Part shown: positions 34,625 to 43,868 of the stretch, piece after piece
Layout of the letters: each line of letters begins with the position of its first letter
How positions within the stretch are numbered: the stretch's first letter is position 1
NCBI GenBank assembly: GCA_034003245.1
Contig: JAVEYY010000002.1
Span: 145,466-209,465, forward strand
DNA: 64,000 nt
Direction: 5' to 3'
Source: Perlabentimonas sp034003245
Lineage (GTDB): Bacteria > Bacteroidota > Bacteroidia > Bacteroidales > Tenuifilaceae
Translations under genes and position numbers: made by a program
Notes under the pieces: generated by a model
The model's database searches: none
What the model was told of the DNA's origin: nothing
What the model saw: only the letters and a program-made list of their open reading frames with translations

Positions 34625-37600
34625 ATGTTTGTTATTGAACTTATTTATAACCTTTCAATACTTGTTGCCCTAAGCATAATTTCAAGCTTTATCGATAACC
34701 GATGGAGTCGTACTTCCAATAAAGGCGCTATACTTCAGGGTTTCTTGTTTGGTTCGGTGGCCATGTTGGGGATGGTAAATCCACTGGTTTTTGACGTAGG
34801 AATAGTATTCGATGGCCGCTCGGTAGTGTTAAGCTTATGCGCTTTATTCTTTGGCCCAGTAGCCGCCGCTATATCGGCAGGAATGGCAATAGCACTAAGA
34901 GTTTATCAGGGTGGTGCTGGCGCCATTATGGGTGTTTCGGTAATAGTTGCATCGGCCATTATTGGTGTAGTGTATTATTATCGCCGTAGGATTATAAACA
35001 AGAGGATGTCGAGCCTTTTCCTATTGGGATTTGGGATTCTGGTTCATGCGGTAATGCTTGTTCTAACTTTTACGCTACCATACAGTAATGCTATTTCGGT
35101 TTTAAAAGAGATTGGCCCTGCTATTATAGTTTTTTACCCTCTAGCGACTATTCTTATCGGAAAAATTTTGTACGACCAGGAGGTTAAGCTACAATCGGTT
35201 CAAGCATTACGTGATAGCGAGGAACTATTTCGCACTTTGGCGCAGTCGTCGCCTGTGGGGATTTATAAGTTGAGCAGGAATGGCACAATTTCGTTTGTGA
35301 ACGAGCGCTGGTGCGAGATTATGGGCTTTTCGGTTGATGAGGTGATAGGCAAAAATCATAATGCCATTGTGGCAGAAGAGGATATTGATCGTGTGCAGCG
35401 GTTGTGGATCGAAAATGAAAAGTTGGGTAAGACATTTGGGCTGGAATTTCGAACTGGTTTCAACAACTCGAATTCGAGATGGGTTTTTGGTCAGTACGAG
35501 CCAATTCGCGACGAGTTTGGTAGTATCGAGGAGTTTGTTGGCAGCGTATTCGATATCGATGAGCGAAAGAGAACGGAAGAGCAGCTACGATTGTGGGAGA
35601 ATATCTTTTCATCAACCCGAATGGGCATTGTGCTGGGCATAGGAGAGAATCCTTATTTCGACATTTTCAATCCCGCTTTTGCCGATATGTATGGTTACTC
35701 TAAGGAGGAACTTAAAGAGATACCCATTGCCAAGGTGTTTGCCCCTGAGGAAGAGGGCCGGATAGGGAAAGAAATTAAAACTGCTTATCAAAAGGGGTAT
35801 CATGTTTTTGAATCGTGGCATGTGAAAAAAAATGGTGTAAGATTTCCTGTGCTTGTTAGCATGACCGCTATTAAGGATGAACATGGAAAGCCCTTGTATC
35901 GAATAGTTAACGTGCAGGATATTAGCGAACGATTTGAGGCCGAGGTTAAGCTTAGGGATGAACGATCGCGACTGGCCAATATTATCGAGGGAACTAACGT
36001 AGGAACATGGGAGTGGAATGTGCAAACAGGGCACACCGTTTACAATGAGCGTTGGGCGATGATGATAGGCTATTCACTTTCCGAGATATCACCTGCAAAC
36101 ATTAACACATGGCTCAAGTTTGTTCATCCCGATGATGAGCACATTGCCATGGAGCAAATAAAGAGGCATTTCGACAGGGATGTAGAATACTACCAGTGCG
36201 AGTTTAGAATGAGACATAAGGATGGGCACTGGGTTTGGATTCAGGATAGGGGAAAGGTCACTCAATGGACCGAGGATGGAAAACCCTTTCTGATGTTTGG
36301 TATTCATATTGATATTACCGAACGGAAAAAGTGGGAGGAGCAGCTGGCGCAAAGTAAACTACTACTGAAGGAACAGAATGAGCAGTACCTGGCGCTAAAT
36401 GAGGAACTAATTGAAATTAATCATCGTTTACGGGCAAACGAACAGCAACTCAAGGAGCAGAACGAAGAGTACATGGCCCTCAACGAGGAGTTAACCGAGT
36501 CGAACTCGCGAGTTATTTCCGTTAACAAGGAACTGGCCGAGGCTAAGAAGAAAGCCGAAGAGAGCGATATGCTGAAGTCGGCATTCTTGGCCAATATGAG
36601 CCACGAGATTCGTACCCCTATGAATGCCATCGTGGGATTTTCCGAAATTCTCCTTAGGCCAAATCTGAAAAAGGAAAAGCAAACACTATACACCGAGGTG
36701 CTCAATGCATCGTGCAATCAGCTTTTGGGCATAATAAACGATGTGCTCGATATCTCTAAGATTGAAACCGGTCAGGTTACCATGCACAAATCGGAGTTTA
36801 GTGTGAACAAACTCCTACGTAATTTAAAATCGCTGTTTTCGCATAACGCGTCCAACAAGGGTACCCAGATTATTCTGTCGCCCGGATTACCCGATGAGAG
36901 GAGCTTTATTAGTACCGATGAGGGCAAACTCAATCAGATTCTCACTAACCTACTTAGCAATGCCATTAAGTTTACCGATAATGGTACTGTGGAGATTGGC
37001 TACAACCTAAATGCATTGAATATTGAATTTTTTGTTGCCGATACGGGTATTGGCATATCACCCGAAAACCAGGCATTGGTTTTCGATCGTTTTAGGCAGG
37101 TAGATTCATCGGCAACGCGCAGCTATGGAGGGACAGGACTAGGCCTTTCGATTTGCAAAGCCTATGTTGAGATGCTTGGCGGCCATATTAGGTTGGAATC
37201 AGCGCTGGGGCAAGGTGCCAAGTTTATCTTTACCCTGCCGCATAATATGGAGTTGCCCAGAGTGAATCATCGCGTTGCAAAGCCCAAGAATGTGTATAAC
37301 TTCAAATCAAAAGTGATACTGGTTGCCGAGGATGAAGCGGCCAACTTTTTATACCTCAATGAGCTACTGAGCGATACTGGTGCACAGGTAATTCACGTTG
37401 ATAACGGCCTTAAAGCCGTTGAGGTTGCCGAGGGGAATCCCAACATCGATATAATTCTGATGGACATAAAAATGCCAATCATGAACGGCATGGAGGCAAC
37501 CAAAACCATTCGGCAAATGCAGCTCAGTATCCCGATAGTTGCCCTAACTGCCTACGCCATGTCGGGCGATAAGGAGAAGTGTATTGCAGCTGGTTGCAAC

Positions 37601-37669
37601 GATTATATTTCCAAACCCATACTTAAGGACGATTTACTGTCGATAATTGAATTGTACCTTAAGAAATAG
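34625..37669 (+). CDS. LytS-type membrane hybrid histidine kinase (5TM - 3 PAS - HK - REC)
   Basis: The 1014-residue protein starts with five or six membrane helices of the LytS/YhcK 5TM receptor type, including NPLVFDVGIVFDGRSVVLSL and FFGPVAAAISAGMA (about residues 1-190). Three PAS domains follow at about 198-320, 322-440 and 447-570, each ending in a DITER-like motif. After a repeated coiled coil (EQNEQYLALNEELIEI and EQNEEYMALNEELTES) come HisKA with phospho-accepting His660 (ANMSHEIRTP), the ATPase domain (N box LTNLLSNAIKFT, G boxes DTGIGIS and GGTGLGLSI) and a receiver with Asp947 (IILMDIKMP). It should sense an envelope signal and relay phosphate internally. The coil and HK-REC output closely resemble those of the giant kinase at 43869. 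Confidence 0.94.
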   Translation: MFVIELIYNLSILVALSIISSFIDNRWSRTSNKGAILQGFLFGSVAMLGMVNPLVFDVGIVFDGRSVVLSLCALFFGPVAAAISAGMAIALRVYQGGAGAIMGVSVIVASAIIGVVYYYRRRIINKRMSSLFLLGFGILVHAVMLVLTFTLPYSNAISVLKEIGPAIIVFYPLATILIGKILYDQEVKLQSVQALRDSEELFRTLAQSSPVGIYKLSRNGTISFVNERWCEIMGFSVDEVIGKNHNAIVAEEDIDRVQRLWIENEKLGKTFGLEFRTGFNNSNSRWVFGQYEPIRDEFGSIEEFVGSVFDIDERKRTEEQLRLWENIFSSTRMGIVLGIGENPYFDIFNPAFADMYGYSKEELKEIPIAKVFAPEEEGRIGKEIKTAYQKGYHVFESWHVKKNGVRFPVLVSMTAIKDEHGKPLYRIVNVQDISERFEAEVKLRDERSRLANIIEGTNVGTWEWNVQTGHTVYNERWAMMIGYSLSEISPANINTWLKFVHPDDEHIAMEQIKRHFDRDVEYYQCEFRMRHKDGHWVWIQDRGKVTQWTEDGKPFLMFGIHIDITERKKWEEQLAQSKLLLKEQNEQYLALNEELIEINHRLRANEQQLKEQNEEYMALNEELTESNSRVISVNKELAEAKKKAEESDMLKSAFLANMSHEIRTPMNAIVGFSEILLRPNLKKEKQTLYTEVLNASCNQLLGIINDVLDISKIETGQVTMHKSEFSVNKLLRNLKSLFSHNASNKGTQIILSPGLPDERSFISTDEGKLNQILTNLLSNAIKFTDNGTVEIGYNLNALNIEFFVADTGIGISPENQALVFDRFRQVDSSATRSYGGTGLGLSICKAYVEMLGGHIRLESALGQGAKFIFTLPHNMELPRVNHRVAKPKNVYNFKSKVILVAEDEAANFLYLNELLSDTGAQVIHVDNGLKAVEVAEGNPNIDIILMDIKMPIMNGMEATKTIRQMQLSIPIVALTAYAMSGDKEKCIAAGCNDYISKPILKDDLLSIIELYLKK

Positions 37670-37691
37670 ATTTAATTCGTTGGAATCATCG

Positions 37692-37726
37692 ATAGGTAAT
37701 AGGGGATGAGCCTATTTGAAACCTAT
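37692..37726 (+). terminator. Nested hairpin after the LytS-type kinase, possible terminator
   Basis: ATAGGT plus ATAGG pair with CCTAT plus ACCTAT with small internal loops, 23 bases past the stop. The following sequence (TTTCACATCTTTTTAT) is only moderately T-rich. Confidence 0.35.
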
Positions 37727-37824
37727 GCAATTTCACATCTTTTTATAAAAAAGGATAATCAATAATTAATATATTTACATATTCGATTTTCTGGTTTTTT
37801 AAAAAATTACGTCGAAATTAGAAT

Positions 37825-40611
37825 ATGATTATGCCTTCAGACTCGAACCCTCAAAAGGATTGGCTTACTAAACGAGCCGAGGAACTTTTACATAGTCGGG
37901 AAAAGTTAAATCCTGCTGAATTTTCTAATAGCCTTGAGGAGCTAGTGGAAAGTATGCAGATATACCAAATTGAGTTAGAACTGCAGAATGCAGAGCTTAT
38001 TAGAGTTCAGCAGTCACTCGACAGAGAAAAAAGCAGGTTAGAAATGCTGTACAATAACGCTCCTGTTGGCTATTGTTCTTTAAATCTTAATGGTGACCTG
38101 CTCGAAGCAAATAAGGCGTTCTATCGAATTCTCACCCTTACCGAGGAGCAAATTAAGGGGAAGCAATTTAGCATTTTAGTTCATCCCGATAGCCAGGATG
38201 ATTACTACTTCCACTTAAAAAGGGTTCGTGATACCCGCGACGATCAATATACAATTTTAAGGATTGGGAATAACCAGTCCATAATTTTTATAAAGTTTCA
38301 CACTTCAATAGTGCGCTTTGATGGTGAGGATCGTGATATTTTGCTTTGCACTTTAAGTGATATTACCACCGAGATTAATTACCAGCGCGACCTTTACCAG
38401 AGCGAGGAGCGATTCCGTTCGCTAGTCACCTCAATAGATGATGTGGTGTTTACCCTCGACACCAACCAGCGGCATACAGGAGTTTATGGCAAGTGGCTCG
38501 AGAGGTTTAATCAAACTCCCGAGGACTATTTGGGTAAAACTTCTGCCGATATGATGGGCCCCGAATTAGCTAAAATCCATGAAAAGCATAATTTGATTGC
38601 CCTTGCTGGGCAAAGCGTTGTATATGATTGGAACGTAGAGTCGGTTATGGGCAAGCAGTATTTTCAAACTTCACTATCGCCCATTTTTGGAAAGGAGAGA
38701 GAGGTTAATGGTATTGTTGGTGTAGCACGAAATATAACCCAGCAAAAGTTGGCTGAACAGGCTCTTTTGGCAAGCGAAGCAAAGTACAGGTTAATATTTG
38801 ATAATACACCTATAGGAGTTTTTCACATAAATCAGCAAGGAGTTATTACGGCTTGCAATAAAGCTTTTGTTGATATAATAGGATCAAACCAGGACAAACT
38901 CATAGGCTTAAATATGCTTAAGCATCCTAACCCGGGAGTTGTTAAGGCTTTAAGTGCAAGTATTAGGGGTGAAAAGGGATACTATGAAGGGCATTATATA
39001 CCGATGACATCAAGTAGATCTCTGTTCATCAAGGTACACGCAGAACCTTTAGGTAATCAGCATGGTGAAGAGAAGGGAGGAATTGCCATTGTTGAGGACA
39101 TTACCCAAAGAAAACTAGCCGAGGGTGCACTCCGGGAAAGCGAAGAGAAATACAGAACCCTAGTGGATAGTGCTAACGATATAATATACTCGGTTAGCTC
39201 CGATGGGTTTTTTACCTTCGCCTCTTCGAACTGGGTAAATATTCTTGGCCATAATCAGGATGAGGTTATTGGCAAAACGATTGCCGATTTTGTCCATCCC
39301 GAGGATGTTCATCTTTGCGAATCGTTTTTGCAAAAAGTTTTAGAAACAGGGAAGCCTCAGAGTGGGGTGGAGTATAGGGTTTTGCATAAGGATGGGAAAT
39401 GGCGCTGGCACAGATCCAACGGTTCCATCCGCAAGCTAATGGATGGCTCAATGGAATATATGGGCGTAGCCCATGATATTACAGACCTAAAATCAGCCGA
39501 ACGATCGCTGATGGAGCGAATGAAGGAGATTAACTGCCTTTACGATGTGTCATCGCTAGGACATGAGGCCGAGTTATCGTTGCTCACCTACCTACAGCAA
39601 AGCGTAAATCTTATACCCTTGGGGTTTAAGAATCCCGGTAATACTGCCGCAAGAATAACTCTGGGCGATGAAGTGGTTCAGACTGAGAATTTTGTCGAGT
39701 CGACAACCCGATTACTCTCCAAAATCAAAGTGAAGAATTTGGTTATTGGGCATATTGAGGTGACCCTTGTTAGTCTTATTCCTGATTTCGAAAAACCATT
39801 TCTCGATGAGGAGCAAACGCTCATCGATCTTATCGCTGTAAATATGGAGCAGGTGTTTGAGCGAGAAATGAATACAAAAGCAATTAATGAAAAGAACGCT
39901 GCTCTTCAGTCGCTGAATGATGAGAAGGATAAGATACTTTCAATAATTGCCCATGACCTTCGAAGCCCTTTGTCAACCATTATTGGCCTTTCGAGTTTGC
40001 TCGAGAGTCGACATGATGCCATTGATTCCAACAAGCAGCTGGCTATGGTTCAAGGGGTAAGTAAAACGGCTAATCGGTTATACCAGCTTCTAGAGAATCT
40101 TTTAGAATGGGCTAGGCTAAAGCGAGGTAAGGTCGATTTCTACCCGCAGATCCAGAATTTAAAAGAGTTAGTAACGGCCGCAGCTGGTTTGTATGACGAC
40201 CAGATTGCCTTGAAACAACTTGAATTGTCTGTAGATATTGAATCGAATCTATTGGTTTTTGCTGATGTTAATATGGCGCAAACCATTGTCAGAAACCTTG
40301 TGTCCAACGCCATTAAGTTTTCGCATCGAGAGGGACAAATTAAGGTTAGCGCTAGGCAAACGGATGATAATTTGGTGCATCTTTCTGTTGTTGATTTTGG
40401 TATTGGCATGAATAGCCACATGCTAAGTAATCTATTTCGGGTTACCTCAGATGCTGGCCGCCAGGGAACTGAGGATGAGCCAAGCTCTGGCTTTGGACTG
40501 CCAATTTGCAAGGAGTTGGTAGAGAAGAATGGGGGTACCATTTGGGCTGAAAGTCAAGAGGGTTTTGGCTCTGTATTTAACTTCACACTTCCTGCAAGTC
40601 CCAATTCATAG
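37825..40611 (+). CDS. Multi-PAS sensor histidine kinase (4 PAS - GAF-like - HK)
   Basis: The 928-residue protein has no membrane helix. An N-terminal coil (residues 15-70) leads to PAS domains at about 72-185, 193-312, 317-430 and 438-560. A GAF-like segment follows (about 565-690, NCLYDVSSLGHEAELSLL onward), then HisKA with His710 (IIAHDLRSPLSTI) and an ATPase domain (N box VRNLVSNAIKFS, G2 SGFGLPICKEL). There is no receiver, so a separate response regulator is needed. The N-terminal coil (VESMQIYQIELELQNAEL) resembles that of the giant kinase. The gene appears to end its own unit: a hairpin lies at 40707 and a new promoter at 40858. Confidence 0.93.
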   Translation: MIMPSDSNPQKDWLTKRAEELLHSREKLNPAEFSNSLEELVESMQIYQIELELQNAELIRVQQSLDREKSRLEMLYNNAPVGYCSLNLNGDLLEANKAFYRILTLTEEQIKGKQFSILVHPDSQDDYYFHLKRVRDTRDDQYTILRIGNNQSIIFIKFHTSIVRFDGEDRDILLCTLSDITTEINYQRDLYQSEERFRSLVTSIDDVVFTLDTNQRHTGVYGKWLERFNQTPEDYLGKTSADMMGPELAKIHEKHNLIALAGQSVVYDWNVESVMGKQYFQTSLSPIFGKEREVNGIVGVARNITQQKLAEQALLASEAKYRLIFDNTPIGVFHINQQGVITACNKAFVDIIGSNQDKLIGLNMLKHPNPGVVKALSASIRGEKGYYEGHYIPMTSSRSLFIKVHAEPLGNQHGEEKGGIAIVEDITQRKLAEGALRESEEKYRTLVDSANDIIYSVSSDGFFTFASSNWVNILGHNQDEVIGKTIADFVHPEDVHLCESFLQKVLETGKPQSGVEYRVLHKDGKWRWHRSNGSIRKLMDGSMEYMGVAHDITDLKSAERSLMERMKEINCLYDVSSLGHEAELSLLTYLQQSVNLIPLGFKNPGNTAARITLGDEVVQTENFVESTTRLLSKIKVKNLVIGHIEVTLVSLIPDFEKPFLDEEQTLIDLIAVNMEQVFEREMNTKAINEKNAALQSLNDEKDKILSIIAHDLRSPLSTIIGLSSLLESRHDAIDSNKQLAMVQGVSKTANRLYQLLENLLEWARLKRGKVDFYPQIQNLKELVTAAAGLYDDQIALKQLELSVDIESNLLVFADVNMAQTIVRNLVSNAIKFSHREGQIKVSARQTDDNLVHLSVVDFGIGMNSHMLSNLFRVTSDAGRQGTEDEPSSGFGLPICKELVEKNGGTIWAESQEGFGSVFNFTLPASPNS

Positions 40612-40857
40612 TATTGCTGAGGTATGGTGTTTGCGCAATAACTTTTTTAAGGGAAGCAAACATAGAGGGTAAGTATATATTCTAAGCCAGGTTGAGATTA
40701 TCCTACGCTTAGGCTTTTCATAACCTTTAGTCCGGTAGCCTAAGCTGTTGTTTGCTTTTTGCACTACCCGTTAATCTCCAGAATCCTTCTCATTACTTGT
40801 CTAATTATAAATAACAGAATTTCCTCAATTATTTCCACCAGTAGTGCTCCACAATAG
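40612..40857. other. Gap between the four-PAS kinase and the cheBR promoter
   Basis: Apart from the hairpin at 40707-40745 these 246 bases hold no open frame or repeat that I can support. They separate two transcription units on the same strand. Confidence 0.6.
40707..40745 (+). terminator. Hairpin ending the four-PAS kinase transcript
   Basis: GCTTAGGCT and AGCCTAAGC are perfect nine-base arms; an inner ACC-GGT pair can extend the stem past a seven-base bulge. TGTTGTTTGCTTTTTGC follows. It lies 96 bases past the stop codon. Confidence 0.5.
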
Positions 40858-40888
40858 TTTTACCTATTCATCTATTTAACTATATTTG
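40858..40888 (+). promoter_or_regulatory. Promoter of the cheBR / giant kinase unit
   Basis: TTTT (40858-40861, one mismatch to TTTG), 19 bases, then TATATTTG (40881-40888), a full -7 match. The -7 box covers the alternative TTG start at 40886, which supports the ATG at 40925 as the real start of cheBR. Confidence 0.55.
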
Positions 40889-40924
40889 AAAGAGGTAATA
40901 TGTGAGAAAACCAATCTACTTTTT

Positions 40925-43825
40925 ATGAGAAAAACGGGTAAGGCAACATCAATTGTTGGCGAAAAATCAAAGAATGAGCAGATTGTGATCGGCATTGGTG
41001 CCTCTGCAGGCGGACTTGAGGCCCTTCAGGATTTTTTTAGGGCTATGCCCTCCGATACAAATTTGGCCTTTGTGGTAATCCAGCACCTTTCGCCCGACTA
41101 TAAAAGCCTTATGGACGAGCTTTTAGCTCGACATACATCAATTCCCATTCAGGTTGCTGCCGATGGAATGCCCATTTTGCCAAATAACATCTACCTTATC
41201 CCGCCCCGTAAGAATATTTCCATATTCCACGAGAAGCTATACCTTGAGGATAATAGCCCTAAAAAAGGGCTAAATCTCCCAATCGACATTTTTTTCCGTT
41301 CCCTTGCCACCGATAAGGGGAAAAATGCCATAGGTATAATTCTTTCTGGTACAGGAAGCGATGGTACTTTAGGTACACGAGCCATAAAGGAGGCTGGGGA
41401 CATGATAATGGTGCAGGACGAGTTATCGGCCAAGTTCGATGGAATGCCCCGAAGCTCTATTGCAACAGGTCTGGTGGACTATATTCTTCACCCATCAAAA
41501 ATGCCCGAGGCTCTGCTAAACTACGTTGAGCACCCATTTATACGTAAATCGCAAACAAGGGAGAGTATCCTTGGAAAAGACTTAGACACTCTTACAAAGA
41601 TTACCCTAATCCTAAGGGATTACTGCGGAATTGATTTCTCGTACTACAAGGAGAACACCATTATTCGAAGGCTTGAGCGTAGGGTTAGCATAAATCGGTT
41701 TAACACGTTGGAGGAGTATTTGATATTCCTATCGGAATCTGATAAGGAGAAGGATATCCTTTACCGGGAGATGCTCATTGGCGTTACCCGTTTTTTTCGC
41801 GATGCTGATGCTTTTTCCAGCCTAACTAAAAATATTCTGTCGAAGATACAGTATAACCCTAAGGTTGGTGTTAGGGTTTGGTCGGTGGGCTGTTCAACCG
41901 GAGAGGAGGTTTACACCCTTGCCATGCTGTTTATGGAGTACATGAGCAAGAATAAGATTGATTGCGATATAAAGATTTTTGCCACCGATATCGATCGCCA
42001 ATCGTTAGATATGGCGGGGCAGGGTTTTTACCCCGATAGCATTGTTTCGGATATCGACCCTGGGCTACTGGCCAAATACTTTACCCGCAAGGAGAATGGC
42101 TACCAGGTAAACGAGAATGTTAGGAAGATAGTGGTTTTTGCAACCCACAATCTGCTAAAGGATCCTCCCTTCTCTAAGCTCGATTTGATTGTTTGTCGTA
42201 ACCTTTTCATATACTTTAAACCCGAAATGCAGCAGCGCATTCTCGCCATGTTCTACTACGCATTAAAGCCATCGGCATACCTGTTTATGGGCAGTAGCGA
42301 GAGCATTGGAGAAATGAGCGAAGCCTTTGAGCCCCTGGATAGCAAATGGAAAATGTATAAAGGCAGAGAGGGTTACAAATCGCCCATAATTAGGGATATG
42401 CCACTACCCCGAACGCACTCCAACGAGGCCGAAACCCAGTTCATAATGAGATCGCCATTAAGACCTATTCCAAAAATTGATAAGCTGCTCGACAATGCCC
42501 TCGCCTCATTTATGCCACCTTCGTTTATTGTGGACGAGAACGACAACATTATGCACGTTGTGAATGATATAAATCCTTTTATAGAGTTACAGTCGGGTCG
42601 ATTCTCTCAGAATCTACTTGGGATACTCAAAAGTGACCTTTCGCTTTTTGTTAATAACCTGCTTCGTAAGCTTAAAAAGGATAAGAAGGATATTGTGTTC
42701 GAGAATATCTCGGGTGTTAAGGGGCTGGTTAAAAAATCAGTAAAGATTGAGGGGCGTGCTGTTGCAGTTGAGAGGAATAGCTATTACATAATTAGCTTCA
42801 TTATTGATGATAAGAAACCCGCTAAGAGGGGAGTGAAAAAAAACACAGTTGATGTTGAGGTGAGTAACCGCGTTATTGATCTGGAAAAGGAGTTGCAAAC
42901 ATCGCGCGAAAACCTTCAGGCCACGGTTGAGGAGTTGGAAACATCCAACGAGGAGTTGCAGAGTAGTAACGAGGAGCTAATAGCATCGAACGAGGAGTTA
43001 CAAAGTACCAACGAGGAGCTTCAATCGGTTAATGAGGAGCTGTTTACGGTAAACTCGGAGTACCAAACTAAAATTGAGGAGTTAACCCGCATGACCAACG
43101 ACCTCGACAATCTGCTGAAAAATACCGAGGTGGGTGCACTTTATCTCGACAGGAGCCTATGCATCAGAAAAATTACGCCAATAGCAACAAAAATTACTAA
43201 TATTTTACCTACTGATATTGGTAGACCCATATCGCACATTTCGGTTATGTCAAACTATAATGACTTGGTTAACGACATAGATACCGTTGTGGAAACCTTG
43301 CAGAGTGTCGATAAGGAAATTTTAGCCGATGATGGAAGGGTTTGGCAGGCACGCGTGCGTCCCTACCGAACCGATTACAATGCAGTGGAGGGGATTATGA
43401 TCACCTTTATAGATATTACTAACCTTAAAAATGCCGAGAGCGAATTAAGGTACAGCAAGGATATGCTGTTGAAAATTTTGGATAATAGCCCCTTGGCAAA
43501 AACCTTGCTTGATAAGGATGGCCAGATTATCTATGCGAATAAACCCGCAGAGAAAATATTTGGCATAACGCAAGCCGATATCATTAAGCGTACCTACAAT
43601 GCCTCCCTTTGGAAAGCCACTGCGTTCGATGGAAATCCAATCCCCGCTGAAGGGTTACCCTTTTCAATAATCAAGAAAACAGGGAAAGACATTGTTGATT
43701 TTAGGCATTACGTAGAGGTTCCGGGCAAAAGCAAGGTATTGCTTTCCATTTATGGTTCACCGGTAACCTCGCAGAATGGCACCTTTGAGAGAGCTGTATT
43801 TAGTATTGGAGTGGTGGAGGGGTAG
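40925..43825 (+). CDS. CheB-CheR fusion with PAS domains (no receiver, no kinase domain)
   Basis: From ATG 40925 the protein has 966 residues. The CheB methylesterase domain (about 18-200) keeps its triad: Ser27 in GIGASAGG, His54 in IQHLSP and the Asp of SGTGSDG. The CheR methyltransferase follows (about 210-475): LIGVTRFFRD, SAM site VWSVGCSTGEEVYTLA and VCRNLFIYFKPEMQQR. Then come a linker, a heptad-like coil built from repeats of NEELQSSNEELIASNEEL and two PAS domains (about 720-840 and 850-965). Many relatives add a kinase; here the next gene, 43 bases on, is a giant kinase. The target of methylation may be an unusual receptor or the chemoreceptor at 59750. This is the first gene of a proposed four-gene unit. 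Confidence 0.94.
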   Translation: MRKTGKATSIVGEKSKNEQIVIGIGASAGGLEALQDFFRAMPSDTNLAFVVIQHLSPDYKSLMDELLARHTSIPIQVAADGMPILPNNIYLIPPRKNISIFHEKLYLEDNSPKKGLNLPIDIFFRSLATDKGKNAIGIILSGTGSDGTLGTRAIKEAGDMIMVQDELSAKFDGMPRSSIATGLVDYILHPSKMPEALLNYVEHPFIRKSQTRESILGKDLDTLTKITLILRDYCGIDFSYYKENTIIRRLERRVSINRFNTLEEYLIFLSESDKEKDILYREMLIGVTRFFRDADAFSSLTKNILSKIQYNPKVGVRVWSVGCSTGEEVYTLAMLFMEYMSKNKIDCDIKIFATDIDRQSLDMAGQGFYPDSIVSDIDPGLLAKYFTRKENGYQVNENVRKIVVFATHNLLKDPPFSKLDLIVCRNLFIYFKPEMQQRILAMFYYALKPSAYLFMGSSESIGEMSEAFEPLDSKWKMYKGREGYKSPIIRDMPLPRTHSNEAETQFIMRSPLRPIPKIDKLLDNALASFMPPSFIVDENDNIMHVVNDINPFIELQSGRFSQNLLGILKSDLSLFVNNLLRKLKKDKKDIVFENISGVKGLVKKSVKIEGRAVAVERNSYYIISFIIDDKKPAKRGVKKNTVDVEVSNRVIDLEKELQTSRENLQATVEELETSNEELQSSNEELIASNEELQSTNEELQSVNEELFTVNSEYQTKIEELTRMTNDLDNLLKNTEVGALYLDRSLCIRKITPIATKITNILPTDIGRPISHISVMSNYNDLVNDIDTVVETLQSVDKEILADDGRVWQARVRPYRTDYNAVEGIMITFIDITNLKNAESELRYSKDMLLKILDNSPLAKTLLDKDGQIIYANKPAEKIFGITQADIIKRTYNASLWKATAFDGNPIPAEGLPFSIIKKTGKDIVDFRHYVEVPGKSKVLLSIYGSPVTSQNGTFERAVFSIGVVEG

Positions 43826-43868
43826 AACACAATCTGATAAGGTTTGGATATATTTAAAACAAGTAACC

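Noticed and set aside
40886..40924. Longer TTG start for cheBR
   Set aside because: The TTG lies within the proposed -7 box and the added residues do not belong to the CheB fold; ATG 40925 fits.
43776..43868. Longer start of the giant kinase overlapping cheBR
   Set aside because: The extra 31 codons run out of frame through the end of cheBR; the coil typical of this kinase group begins at ATG 43869.
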